A DNA stretch of 64,000 nt from Oceanospirillum sp048265165 (GTDB taxonomy: Bacteria; Pseudomonadota; Gammaproteobacteria; Pseudomonadales; Halomonadaceae): positions 764,184 through 828,183 of the forward strand of contig NZ_JBLXCD010000001.1 in assembly GCF_048265165.1 (NCBI RefSeq). Direction: 5' to 3'. Below, piece by piece: positions 56,250 through 63,845 of the stretch. Below the pieces are notes generated by a model. The model made no database searches. It worked only from the letters and a program-made list of their open reading frames with translations, and was not told where the DNA came from. Within the stretch, counting starts at the first letter, position 1, and every line of letters begins with the position of its first letter. A program made the translations under genes and the position numbers.

Positions 56250-56296
56250 AAAAGCCCGCAGGCAGCTGAACATCAGCGATCTGCGGGCTTTTTCTT
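56250..56296. terminator. Bidirectional terminator between cobO and the DAHP synthase gene
   Basis: Stem AAAGCCCGCAG / CTGCGGGCTTT with a 19-base loop that itself may fold. A T-rich tail follows on both strands, so it can serve both convergent genes. Confidence 0.75.
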
Positions 56297-56373
56297 TCTG
56301 TCACGTTCTGTCTATCGCGTTGCCATTAAGGCACAGCCACCGGAACCTATAAGGCTAACCGATACACTGACCG

Positions 56374-57726
56374 TTATCGGGCTGCTTTTAAACTATCTGC
56401 AATCAGAAATGCCAGTTCAAGGGACTGATCCGCATTAAGACGCGGGTCGCAGAAAGTATGGTAACGGTCACCCAAATCATCTTCACTGATCTTAAAACGT
56501 CCGCCAATGCATTCCGTTACATTTCGGCCTGTCATTTCCAAATGCACACCACCGGCATGGGTTCCCTCAGCTTTATGAATCGCGAAGAAACCACTCACTT
56601 CGCCCAGAACTGAGTCCACATCACGGGTTTTATAGCCCGTGGATGCCTTGATCGTGTTACCGTGCATCGGATCACTGCTCCAAACCACATTACGACCTTC
56701 CGCTTCAACTTTACGGATCAGTGCCGGCAGGTGATCACCAATCTTGTCTGCCCCCATGCGCACAATCACATTCATACGACCGGCTTCATTATCAGGGTTA
56801 ATCGCATCCAGCAGGCGGATAAAGTCATCAGGGTCCGTCGTGGGGCCTGCTTTAACCCCAATAGGATTTCTCACGCCCCGGCAATATTCCACATGGGCAC
56901 CATCCAGTTGACGAGTGCGATCACCAATCCAAAGCATATGAGCCGAGCAGCCATACCAACCACCGGTCAGACTATCCTGACGGGTCAGAGCCTGTTCATA
57001 GGGCAGTAGCAGTGCTTCGTGGGCGGTATAGAAACGGGTTTCGTTGATGCTTGGCGTGTTTTGCGGGCTGATGCCACAGGCCTGCATAAAGGCCAGTGTC
57101 TCATCAATACGCTCAGCCAGATCATGGTAACGCTCCGATGCCGGACTCTTGCTGACAAAATCCCGGTTCCACTGATGCACCTTATGCAGATCCGCCATTC
57201 CGCCCCGGGAAAACGCACGCAGCAGATTCAGTGTAGAAGCCGCCTGATTATACGCCTTCACCATACGGGCAGGGTCAGGTACACGGGCAGTCTCAGTGAA
57301 GGCATTATCGTTAATAATATCACCACGGTAAGACGGCAGAGTAACGCCATCCAACGTCTCCGTATCCGAAGAACGGGGTTTCGCAAACTGACCGGCCATA
57401 CGACCCACTTTAACCACAGGGCTCTGACCGCCAAAGGTCAGTACCACTGCCATCTGCAGCAACACCATAAAGGTATCGCGGATATGGTTAGCGGAAAATT
57501 CATCAAAGCTCTCCGCACAATCACCGCCCTGCAACAAAAAGGCGCGGCCAGCGGCAACATCCGCCAGTTCAGCCTGAAGCTGACGGGCTTCTCCGGCAAA
57601 AACCAACGGCGGCAAGCCAGCCAACTCCTGCTCAACATTGTGTAGTGCGCCCTGATCCGGATAATTCGGCATTTGTCGCGCGGTTTTCTCTCTCCAGGAT
57701 GCCGGTGTCCAGATGGTATTACTCAT
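56374..57726 (-). CDS. Class II 3-deoxy-7-phosphoheptulonate (DAHP) synthase
   Basis: 450 residues from the start at 57726, chosen for the family N-terminus SNTIWTPASWREKTARQMP and a GGA site 7 bases upstream. Key class II features are FLLQGGDCAESFDEF, KVGRMAGQFAKPRS, ITDPDD-like PTTDPDDFIRLLD and WSSDPMHGNTIK. The enzyme condenses PEP and erythrose 4-phosphate, the first step of aromatic amino acid synthesis. Plant-like class II enzymes are common in Pseudomonas. The gene is monocistronic. Confidence 0.95.
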   Translation of the reverse strand: MSNTIWTPASWREKTARQMPNYPDQGALHNVEQELAGLPPLVFAGEARQLQAELADVAAGRAFLLQGGDCAESFDEFSANHIRDTFMVLLQMAVVLTFGGQSPVVKVGRMAGQFAKPRSSDTETLDGVTLPSYRGDIINDNAFTETARVPDPARMVKAYNQAASTLNLLRAFSRGGMADLHKVHQWNRDFVSKSPASERYHDLAERIDETLAFMQACGISPQNTPSINETRFYTAHEALLLPYEQALTRQDSLTGGWYGCSAHMLWIGDRTRQLDGAHVEYCRGVRNPIGVKAGPTTDPDDFIRLLDAINPDNEAGRMNVIVRMGADKIGDHLPALIRKVEAEGRNVVWSSDPMHGNTIKASTGYKTRDVDSVLGEVSGFFAIHKAEGTHAGGVHLEMTGRNVTECIGGRFKISEDDLGDRYHTFCDPRLNADQSLELAFLIADSLKAAR

Positions 57727-58013
57727 AACGATTCCATTTATTCTCTGCATATAGCGACCTGCTCTCAGACAAAACAGGCCAACCTTAGGGTAATGTATAA
57801 CAGTCTGATTATTCTGATGAATCCCTTTGACATTACTATGTCACCGTCCCGAGGGGAACCCCGAAGACCGCAATACAGAGCCTTAAAAGCAAAAAATAAA
57901 TATCAGCTCCATTTGTCGCCGCTGTCATTTGCCTTTTCCCTTTGACCTTCGTACCCTACGGCCCCCGATCAGCCCTCAGGATCGTACCGTTAACGCACCA
58001 GGCAGAACACGCA

Positions 58014-58643
58014 ATGAAACACAGGCCAGCTAACACCGTTATCGTATTGGATTTCGAAACCACAGGCTTATCCCCAAATCAGGGAGACAGAGCGATAGAG
58101 ATCGGAGCGGTTCGGGTTGAAGGTGGCCAGATCAAAGAGCGCTTTCAGCGCTTAATGTATCCGGGCCGACGCATCAGTGGCTTTATTGAGAGCTATACGG
58201 GCATTAGCAATCAGATGCTGGAAGATGCAGAACCCGCCAGCAAAGTGATGGCAGAGTTTGCCGACTTTATCGAAGACTTTAACCTTGTAGCCCACAACGC
58301 GTCTTTTGACAGTAAGTTCTTGGTCAGCGAGCTTGCTCGTAATAATCATAACAGCACATATCTGTTCGCCTGCTCCATGCTGATCGCCCGTCGCCTTTAT
58401 CAGGATGCCCCCAATCATAAACTGGGCACTCTGGTGCGCTTTAAGAGTCTCCCCACAGATGGCACCTTTCACCGGGCTCTGGCCGATGCCGAAATGACAA
58501 CGCATCTTTGGCTGGCCATACTGGAAGATATAAATACCCGCTACGGTATCGATCGGGCGGATTTCGCCCTGATGCAGAAACTGGGCAAAACCGCTAAACA
58601 CAGCAGCCATCAGTTTTTGTTGAAAAGTGCTATAACCGACTGA
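58014..58643 (+). CDS. DnaQ-like DEDDh 3'-5' exonuclease
   Basis: 209 residues from the ATG at 58014. All three exonuclease motifs are present: Exo I VLDFETTGLSP, Exo II NLVAHNASFDSKFL, Exo III FHRALADAEMT with the DEDDh-type histidine. No polymerase or GIY-YIG domain is attached. Such stand-alone proteins may trim DNA or RNA ends; the substrate is unknown. An earlier start, 24 codons upstream, would add residues unlike the family. Confidence 0.85.
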   Translation: MKHRPANTVIVLDFETTGLSPNQGDRAIEIGAVRVEGGQIKERFQRLMYPGRRISGFIESYTGISNQMLEDAEPASKVMAEFADFIEDFNLVAHNASFDSKFLVSELARNNHNSTYLFACSMLIARRLYQDAPNHKLGTLVRFKSLPTDGTFHRALADAEMTTHLWLAILEDINTRYGIDRADFALMQKLGKTAKHSSHQFLLKSAITD

Positions 58644-58683
58644 TACAGCCCGCCTTATTCTTTTCAAAGATAAGAAAAACCCT

Positions 58684-58706
58684 ATTATCAATTTTTTTTT
58701 GATAAT
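58684..58706. promoter_or_regulatory. AT-rich dyad upstream of the nitroreductase gene
   Basis: Perfect 8-bp arms ATTATCAA / TTGATAAT around a seven-T spacer, followed by another TTATCA near 58726. It lies 41 bases after the exonuclease stop and about 155 bases before the nitroreductase gene. It could be an operator or a weak terminator. Confidence 0.4.
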
Positions 58707-58859
58707 AAATCAAACAGAACACTGTTTATCAAAAAAAAAGATCCGCCTACCATAAACGGCATACCGAAAAGAGCTAGCGCACCCCCAAGGTGTACCCACT
58801 ATCTGCTATGCGGGCTAAAAGAGGGCGATAGCTTTTCACTATTGTTTAGGATAAACGCA

Positions 58860-59516
58860 ATGACACACTCTATTATCAAAGACCTGAAACAGCGCTACAC
58901 CGTTAAACGTTACGATCACACAAAGCGCATACCCCAACAGGAACTTGAGGTAATTTATGAAGCGATCGGCCTTTCCGCATCATCGATCAACTCACAACCT
59001 TGGAAGTTTATTGTGATCGAAAGCGACGCTGCTAAAGAGCGGATGCACAGCACATTTAAAAATATGTACCAGTTTAACCAGCCTCATATTAAAGCGGCTT
59101 CACATATCATTTTATTTGCCTACAACCCCCGCTACACCCGTGAAGACTACGCACAGGTTATCGACAAAGACATTGCGGTAGGCCGAACCGCACCAGAGAA
59201 TCGCGAACAAGCATTCGGCGCCTTTGCATTTGCTGAATCGAATACGGATGAATCCGGTGATACCTCAGCCTGGACAAAGGCTCAAACTTATCTGGCCCTT
59301 GGCAACACCCTGCATGTGCTTGCACGGCTTGGTATCGACTCAACGCCTATGGAAGGCGTGGATTCCACACTGATTAGTGAAGAGTTCAAAGAAGAGCTGG
59401 GAGGCTACGGTTGTGATGTCGCCCTGGCCATGGGCTACCATGATCCAAGTGAAGACTACAATGCGAAATTACCAAAATCCCGTCTTGATTTAGATTCAGT
59501 TCTGAAGGTTCTGTAG
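58860..59516 (+). CDS. Nitroreductase-family NAD(P)H oxidoreductase
   Basis: 218 residues from the ATG at 58860, which has TTAGGAT 7 bases upstream. The FMN-binding start (RYTVKRYDHTKRIPQQELE), the loop GLSASSINSQPWKFIVIES and the C-terminal GYGCDVALAMGYHDPSEDY with the NfsB-like ending are typical. These flavoproteins reduce nitro compounds, quinones or other electrophiles. The exact substrate is unknown. It is the last gene before the AT-rich accessory region. Confidence 0.85.
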   Translation: MTHSIIKDLKQRYTVKRYDHTKRIPQQELEVIYEAIGLSASSINSQPWKFIVIESDAAKERMHSTFKNMYQFNQPHIKAASHIILFAYNPRYTREDYAQVIDKDIAVGRTAPENREQAFGAFAFAESNTDESGDTSAWTKAQTYLALGNTLHVLARLGIDSTPMEGVDSTLISEEFKEELGGYGCDVALAMGYHDPSEDYNAKLPKSRLDLDSVLKVL

Positions 59517-59547
59517 CTCTCTCAGAGAAAGGAAAATTCCAGAATCT

Positions 59548-59646
59548 GAGACACCCATACGAAAATTTGGGACACCCATAATTTCACCCGTGCTTAGAGC
59601 GCAGGTCAGGTGCCTGGCTTTGATCGGGTTGAACTATAGGTGTCCC
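59548..59646. repeat. GACACCCATA repeats at the accessory region boundary
   Basis: In the 179 bases after the nitroreductase gene, GAGACACCCATA (59548-59559) and GGGACACCCATA (59569-59580) occur in direct orientation and TATAGGTGTCCC (59635-59646) is inverted, 11 of 12 bases complementary to the second copy. A similar GGATGTCC sequence lies at 61077-61084, after the TetR/AhpD-like pair. Confidence 0.5.
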
Positions 59647-59695
59647 TTATCTATTGATTATTTACTATTAGAAGAGGGTGCACGCTGGCTGATAT

Positions 59696-60283
59696 TTATA
59701 ACTTTTTAATCAACATAAACAGTTGATTGATCATTGGCTCAGCAAATTGCTCTACATTAGGACGATTAAAATAACCGCGCAAACCTGTAAATTGCACCTG
59801 AAAAAAGCGCGCATATTCAACAGCGGTTAATGTATTACTTAATTCACCCTTATTTATTGCTTGCTCAAAAAGTTGCGTTAAATAGGCTTCAAATTGCGCC
59901 ATTAAATCTAAGCTCAACTCATATAATTTTGAGTCTTTTTCAGCAAACTCACTGTTTGCTTTAACCAGCATACAAATAGCGCTTGGGCTGCAACCTTTTG
60001 TTTTAATTATCACGTTCTCTACAAATGCACGTAACCCACCAAGCACCGTATCGGCAGTTGATAAGAAACCCTCTATTTGGGTTTTCATTTGTGCGGTGTA
60101 ATCTTTCAGCGATTCACAATATAGCCCTTCTTTAGAGCCAAACGCCGAGTAAATACTACCCGGGCGCATATTAACGGCCTCCTGCAAGTCACGCGTTGAG
60201 GTTGCATGGAAACCTTTCTGCCAAAACAGCTGACTAGCAACGCGAACTACATTTTCGCGTTCAAACTTAACCTTATTAGCCAT
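59696..60283 (-). CDS. TetR-family transcriptional regulator
   Basis: 195 residues from the start at 60283, which has a GAGAG site. The N-terminal HTH (about 12-58) reads VVRVASQLFWQKGFHATSTRDL, with GSIYSAFGSKEGLY, typical of TetR proteins. The C-terminal ligand domain is of the TetR_C_16/DUF-like type seen in AcuR-related repressors. It is divergent from an AhpD-like gene, and the shared 112-base region holds two matching palindromic operators, so it likely represses both. Base composition is markedly AT-richer than the genes before 59500. Confidence 0.88.
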   Translation of the reverse strand: MANKVKFERENVVRVASQLFWQKGFHATSTRDLQEAVNMRPGSIYSAFGSKEGLYCESLKDYTAQMKTQIEGFLSTADTVLGGLRAFVENVIIKTKGCSPSAICMLVKANSEFAEKDSKLYELSLDLMAQFEAYLTQLFEQAINKGELSNTLTAVEYARFFQVQFTGLRGYFNRPNVEQFAEPMINQLFMLIKKL

Positions 60284-60299
60284 GTCGCTCTCAATCAAT

Positions 60300-60338
60300 T
60301 TGAACATTCGCTCAATTTTAACTTGAGCAATCGCTCAA
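60300..60338. promoter_or_regulatory. Two TetR-type operators
   Basis: TTGAGC-AATC-GCTCAA (60323-60338) is a perfect 16-bp palindrome with a 4-base centre; TTGAAC-ATTC-GCTCAA (60300-60315) is a near-identical second copy, 23 bases away. They lie between the divergent TetR and AhpD-like genes. Confidence 0.7.
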
Positions 60339-60395
60339 AATCAAATACTCTGTGTCTCGAAGCTACTTAAAACGATTAATCATTAGGAGCCAATC

Positions 60396-60938
60396 ATGGC
60401 CGAATTTACTTTATACACTCAAGAAAACGCACCAGAAGAAGCAAAACCGCTACTGGCGGATTCAGTAGCAGGGTTTGGTATGCTTCCTAACCTGCATGCA
60501 GTAATGGCTGAAGCGCCAACACTGCTTAAAGGTTACCAGGTACTGCATGATCTGTTTCAAAAAACATCATTCAATGCAGAAGAGCTAACAGTAGTATGGC
60601 AATCAATTAACGTAGAGCACGACTGCCATTATTGTGTTCCTGCTCACAGCGGTATTGCAGCGGCAATGAAGGTTGATCAAGGTATTGTTGATGCACTTGT
60701 AAACAAAACACCACTTGAAAACCCTAAGTTAGAAACGCTTCGTGAAACAACACTTGCCATGACACGTGAACGTGGTGTAATCAGCGATGAGCAAATCGAA
60801 AAGTTCTTTGCAGCAGGTTATGGCAATCAGCAATTGCTTGAAATCATTCTTGGTTTATCTCAAAAAGTAATGAGTAATTACACTAACCATCTTGCAGATA
60901 CACCGGTAGATGAAGCATTTAAAAAGTTTGTAAAATAA
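60396..60938 (+). CDS. Carboxymuconolactone decarboxylase/AhpD-like protein
   Basis: 180 residues, alpha-helical, with the AhpD-type redox motif EHDCHYCVPAHS (CxxC followed by His). An AGGAG site lies 9 bases before the ATG. Family members act as thiol peroxidases or related redox enzymes in the cytoplasm. Regulation by the divergent TetR is likely through two operators, so it probably responds to a toxic or reactive small molecule. It ends in a perfect terminator and shares the AT-rich composition of the regulator. Confidence 0.85.
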   Translation: MAEFTLYTQENAPEEAKPLLADSVAGFGMLPNLHAVMAEAPTLLKGYQVLHDLFQKTSFNAEELTVVWQSINVEHDCHYCVPAHSGIAAAMKVDQGIVDALVNKTPLENPKLETLRETTLAMTRERGVISDEQIEKFFAAGYGNQQLLEIILGLSQKVMSNYTNHLADTPVDEAFKKFVK

Positions 60939-60965
60939 ATTACGGCTTTTAAATACTGATATATC

Positions 60966-60992
60966 AAAAAGGCAGCCTAGGCTGCCTTTTTT
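60966..60992 (+). terminator. Intrinsic terminator of the AhpD-like gene
   Basis: Stem AAAAGGCAGCC / GGCTGCCTTTT with a two-base loop and a T-run, 28 bases after the stop. Confidence 0.92.
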
Positions 60993-61096
60993 ATGTGAAT
61001 CTTTGGGGTATCTATTAATTTTCGGAGAATAACCCCATAAGACGACTTAAACCCATTTTGGTTTAGCTAAACTACGGATGTCCTTTATTTCCGTGA

Positions 61097-61762
61097 TTAC
61101 TGCATATTTTTATGGGGCGGCATCTTCTCTAATAAGCTAGCCGTTGGCAGCTCTACGTCTTCAGATACCCAAAAATCAACTTCAGGGTCAAGGCCTGAGA
61201 AGAGTTCAGCAATTTGGCCTGACGAATCAAAAACATCAATAGAGATGCCGCTCCCCATGCCGAGAGATTCTGTTACGTAGTAATAATAGCTACCACTATT
61301 AAAAAAGGTCCGCTGCATGCCGATGCGGCCTAAACGAGCAAAGTGCTGATAAAAAGGTGCCTCTGGAGTAGCGGTCTTTTCAAGATCAACTGTGCCAATT
61401 TTCCCGTAACGGTAAATAATATTATCGCCATCAATACACAGCGATAAAATATTTTGCGTGGGCGTAATAGTTACGCCTTTTTCACTGCGGTGAATTTTTT
61501 TAACTCTGGAGTTTAAGTAAGCTACTTCAGAAGATTTGCAGTGAGAAGGTGGTAAGCTCGATCGCCTCTCTGTTACCTTTTTTTCTGCCTCTTGAGCGCT
61601 GCCAGTAGCATCTACGACTTGAGCAGGCTGCCTCGGTTTAGCGGTTTGTTTATCTTGAGCATGGACGGCTACATGTGGCTCAACTTGATCGGGTTTACCT
61701 TGTGAACACGCTGCAAGCAAACCAGAACAGCCAAGCAAAAACAGACAAAGGAGATAGCGCAT
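61097..61762 (-). CDS. Putative lipoprotein of unknown function
   Basis: 221 residues from the start at 61762, chosen for AGAGGT 8 bases upstream and for giving a lipoprotein signal: hydrophobic segment then LLAAC lipobox with lipidated Cys near residue 19. A low-complexity Gln/Ala/Pro-rich linker follows (about 20-65). The mature domain includes CKSSEVAYLNSRVKKIHRSEKG and FFNSGSYYYYVTESLGMGSG. No domain is recognised. It follows higA by 29 bases in the same direction, so it may be co-transcribed with the toxin-antitoxin remnant. Confidence 0.65.
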   Translation of the reverse strand: MRYLLCLFLLGCSGLLAACSQGKPDQVEPHVAVHAQDKQTAKPRQPAQVVDATGSAQEAEKKVTERRSSLPPSHCKSSEVAYLNSRVKKIHRSEKGVTITPTQNILSLCIDGDNIIYRYGKIGTVDLEKTATPEAPFYQHFARLGRIGMQRTFFNSGSYYYYVTESLGMGSGISIDVFDSSGQIAELFSGLDPEVDFWVSEDVELPTASLLEKMPPHKNMQ

Positions 61763-61791
61763 TAATAAACCTCTTGAGTAATATAAAATAT

Positions 61792-62085
61792 TTAACGAGC
61801 CTGCCACGGGCGGATGTTTTTTAACTGATCAGCCAAAGCTTCTTCTGCAATCTCAGTATCATAGGCCACCTGCAAACGCAGCCAGTAACCATTAGACAGG
61901 CCAAAAAACCGGCACAATCTAAGATCAGTATCTGCGGTTATCGACCGCTTACCGGCGATAATTTGACCGATCCGCTGAGCAGGCACACCAATCTCCTTCG
62001 CCAACCGGTACTGAGAAATACCCATCGGCTCAAGAAACTCTTCTTTTAGTAACTCGCCCGGCGTTACAGGATCGAGATCACGCAT
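61792..62085 (-). CDS. higA: HigA-family antitoxin (XRE HTH)
   Basis: 97 residues from the ATG at 62085, which has an excellent AGGAGGT site. The sequence PVTPGELLKEEFLEPMGIS opens a typical HigA helix-turn-helix, with RLAKEIGVPAQRIGQIIAG and RLCRFFGLSNGYWLRLQ. It should repress its own promoter and neutralise HigB. The gene is intact, but the toxin gene immediately upstream has a premature stop. The 10-base spacing between them and the shared ribosome-binding site/stop overlap are normal for higBA. Confidence 0.9.
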   Translation of the reverse strand: MRDLDPVTPGELLKEEFLEPMGISQYRLAKEIGVPAQRIGQIIAGKRSITADTDLRLCRFFGLSNGYWLRLQVAYDTEIAEEALADQLKNIRPWQAR

Positions 62086-62095
62086 AAACGACCTC

Positions 62096-62374
62096 CTAGT
62101 GATAATCGACAATTTCAACATCTTCAGCCCCTGCCTTCGTCCAGCGGAAGCATATCCGAAACTGCTTATTAATTCGGATACTGTACTGACCGGAACGGTT
62201 TCCATACAGCGGCTCCAGCATATTACCGGGGGGCACTTTGAGATCATTCAGCTGATCGGCAACTTCAAGCTGGCGGAGCTTTCACAAAGCAACACGCTCG
62301 AAATTGATAAACCGCCTTACGCGGTGACCACCGGCCAGTTTTTCTGTGTCCTTACATTTGAACGATGCTTTCAT
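62096..62374 (-). pseudogene. higB: higB toxin gene interrupted by an in-frame TGA
   Basis: From the ATG at 62374 the frame reads MKASFKCKDTEKLAGGHRV and FINFERVAL, then a TGA at 62282-62284 (codon 31), then continues KLRQLEVADQLNDLKVPPGN, SGQYSIRINKQFRICFRW and DVEIVDYH before a normal stop. This covers the complete 92-codon HigB/RelE-like toxin. The stop sits where the family normally has Arg, so a single CGA-to-TGA change explains it. The toxin is presumably inactive unless read through. Confidence 0.82.
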
Positions 62375-62393
62375 GACCTGATAATAGCGCAGC

Positions 62394-62415
62394 GCGTTAA
62401 TAACGCAAGGCGTTA
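62394..62415. promoter_or_regulatory. higBA promoter/operator
   Basis: Overlapping palindromes GCGTTA-A-TAACGC (62394-62406) and TAACGC-AAG-GCGTTA (62401-62415) form the likely HigA operator. On the minus strand they overlap a promoter with -35 TTGCGT and -10 TATTAT at a 16-base spacing. The -10 ends only 6 bases before the higB ATG, so a leaderless transcript is possible. Confidence 0.55.
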
Positions 62416-62453
62416 CTATTAATTTGCAGCAGGCGATGTAAAAGTACACCTCT

Positions 62454-62676
62454 ATGAAAGCGCATGAATTTGATGCCAAATTTGAAAGTGACGACGACAT
62501 TCTGGGTGACCTGGATTTGTCGCAAGCCAAGCGCCCTATGCAGAAGCAAAAACGGGTAAATGTTGATTTCCGCGTGGATGTTAGAGTCACTGGATAAAGA
62601 AGCTAGTCGGGTTGGTGTTACCCGTCAGTCGATTATTAAAATCTGGCTGGCTGAAAGACTGGAAAAACGCGGACAG
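62454..62676 (+). pseudogene. Frameshifted BrnA/CopG-like antitoxin gene
   Basis: The first frame reads MKAHEFDAKFESDDDILG, then DLSQAKRPMQKQKRVNVDF, and stops soon after; the next frame supplies WMLESLDKEASRVGVTRQS and IIKIWLAERLEKR. Together they form a complete CopG/BrnA-like ribbon-helix-helix antitoxin of about 73 residues. The frame break is near 62571-62574, where net loss of two bases or gain of one has occurred. No partner toxin gene remains upstream. Confidence 0.7.
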
Positions 62677-62866
62677 ATCCAGCTTTTCAGCTTTTTTATA
62701 AAAACAGAGGTAGTGCAGAGCATGCTCAAAAGTACCGGACTGCAACTGATCCTGATAATTGATCACTATCATCGACGTTTGGTTGTAGTGCTTGAACCGA
62801 GCCATCACCGCCTCCTGCGTTTCAAAACCCGATCAGAGCATAGTTCGGGAGGTTTTTCTACAGCCT
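62665..62866 (-). mobile_element. Truncated transposase remnant with IS end (IS1182-like)
   Basis: On the minus strand from 62805, MARFKHYNQTSMIVINYQDQ and LQSGTFEHALHYL match the N-terminus of DUF772/IS1182-like transposases. After about 35-45 residues the frame runs into the BrnA-like sequence, so only the 5' tip survives. The upstream sequence CTGTAGAAAAACCT (62850-62863) is probably the IS terminal repeat. The family name is by memory of the N-terminal motif. Confidence 0.6.
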
Positions 62867-62964
62867 GAACGTCTCATTCAGAGGCAATAAAATAGCTGGT
62901 TAAAATTAGCGAGGCACGAGCAAAAACCAGCTGTTTTTTGTCCTGCTGAAATGACTTGTTATGC
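62863..62964. other. attC-like imperfect palindrome next to the DUF2971 gene
   Basis: About 100 bases with ends AACGTCTCATTCAGAGGC and CAGCTGAAATGACTTGTTATGC-like complement pair as a long imperfect stem (CTGAATGA versus CTGAAATGA, an extra base on one arm), then an inner AGCTGGTT/AACCAGCT hairpin. The outer end is GTTATGC, and the DUF2971 stop codon lies inside it. This is the layout of integron attC sites, but no integrase is in the window. Confidence 0.4.
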
Positions 62965-63828
62965 ATCGATTCTACTGAACCCAAATTTATATTCACTTGG
63001 ATGTAGCCCTACTAAATATATTTTGATGCCAGCTTTCTTTAACGACAAATTTGACAACAAACTGTTTTTTAGCCAATTCGGTGTTTTTTCTGAAATATAA
63101 ACTGCATTTATGCAGTCTGGTGAGTAATAATGCTTCCCACCTTTCTCAGATATAAACCTAACTTCATTTTCATAGCTCCAGCTTTGCTCCTTTTTAGTAA
63201 ACGCACTAAGTATTTCTAAAGAAAAATCTCGGCTATCATCAATAGTTGACTGCATGAAGGTTTTCATTTTTACGGTTGGCAATTTACCGTCTGTTGCATA
63301 CTTTACTTGAGAAGTAGCCAGCTCAATATTGGCATTGCTCTCAATAGAGGTTTTGAGTTTTTCAAAATCATATTCAACGCAGAGCCCCTTAAACCCATTA
63401 GCATAGTGAGACCACATAAGCATATTATTTAGTGGAGCGGGATGTTCGTGACTATCTTTAGCCAATGATAATGAAAGAATTTTAAAGTCATTTTTATGTT
63501 CATCATAAAAAGACTCAATAATCTCAATTGCTTTCGCGTCAACGTAATCTGAAAAACTAGTACCAGTGTCTGCTTCATAATCTTTTCTATACACACTAGC
63601 TTCGACTTCAGGGGAGATTTCTTTTTTCGGCTGTTTCGCATAAACAGATGCTAGAAATTTTTCACGAAAATCATCATCGATACCTGCATCGTCAAAAGAT
63701 GCGTAACCTTCATAAGGATCATTTAAATCAGATAGACCTGAAAACCACATAAAGTTTTCAAATAGAGCATCAAGGTCATTTTCGTTCCCGCTTCTAAATT
63801 TAAACACTCTTATATTTTTTCGGTTCAC
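62959..63828 (-). CDS. DUF2971 family protein
   Basis: 289 residues from a GTG start at 63828 with GGAA 9-10 bases upstream. Typical DUF2971 features are RVFKFRSGNEND, WFSGLSDLNDPYEGYASF near the N-terminus and MLMWSHYANGFKGLCVEYDF in the middle. The family is uncharacterised and is frequent in mobile regions and defence islands. The gene fills almost all the space between GTTATGC at 63846-63852 (minus strand) and the attC-like palindrome, with a 17-base 5' leader and its stop inside the repeat, like a gene cassette. Confidence 0.75.
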   Translation of the reverse strand: MNRKNIRVFKFRSGNENDLDALFENFMWFSGLSDLNDPYEGYASFDDAGIDDDFREKFLASVYAKQPKKEISPEVEASVYRKDYEADTGTSFSDYVDAKAIEIIESFYDEHKNDFKILSLSLAKDSHEHPAPLNNMLMWSHYANGFKGLCVEYDFEKLKTSIESNANIELATSQVKYATDGKLPTVKMKTFMQSTIDDSRDFSLEILSAFTKKEQSWSYENEVRFISEKGGKHYYSPDCINAVYISEKTPNWLKNSLLSNLSLKKAGIKIYLVGLHPSEYKFGFSRIDA

Positions 63829-63845
63829 GCCAATATTCCATTAGA

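Noticed and set aside
62099..62422. 107-codon plus-strand frame
   Set aside because: It is antisense to the recognisable higB sequence and its promoter.
62560..62868. 102-codon plus-strand frame read as one protein
   Set aside because: Only its first 39 codons match an antitoxin; the rest is the antisense of a transposase fragment and IS end.
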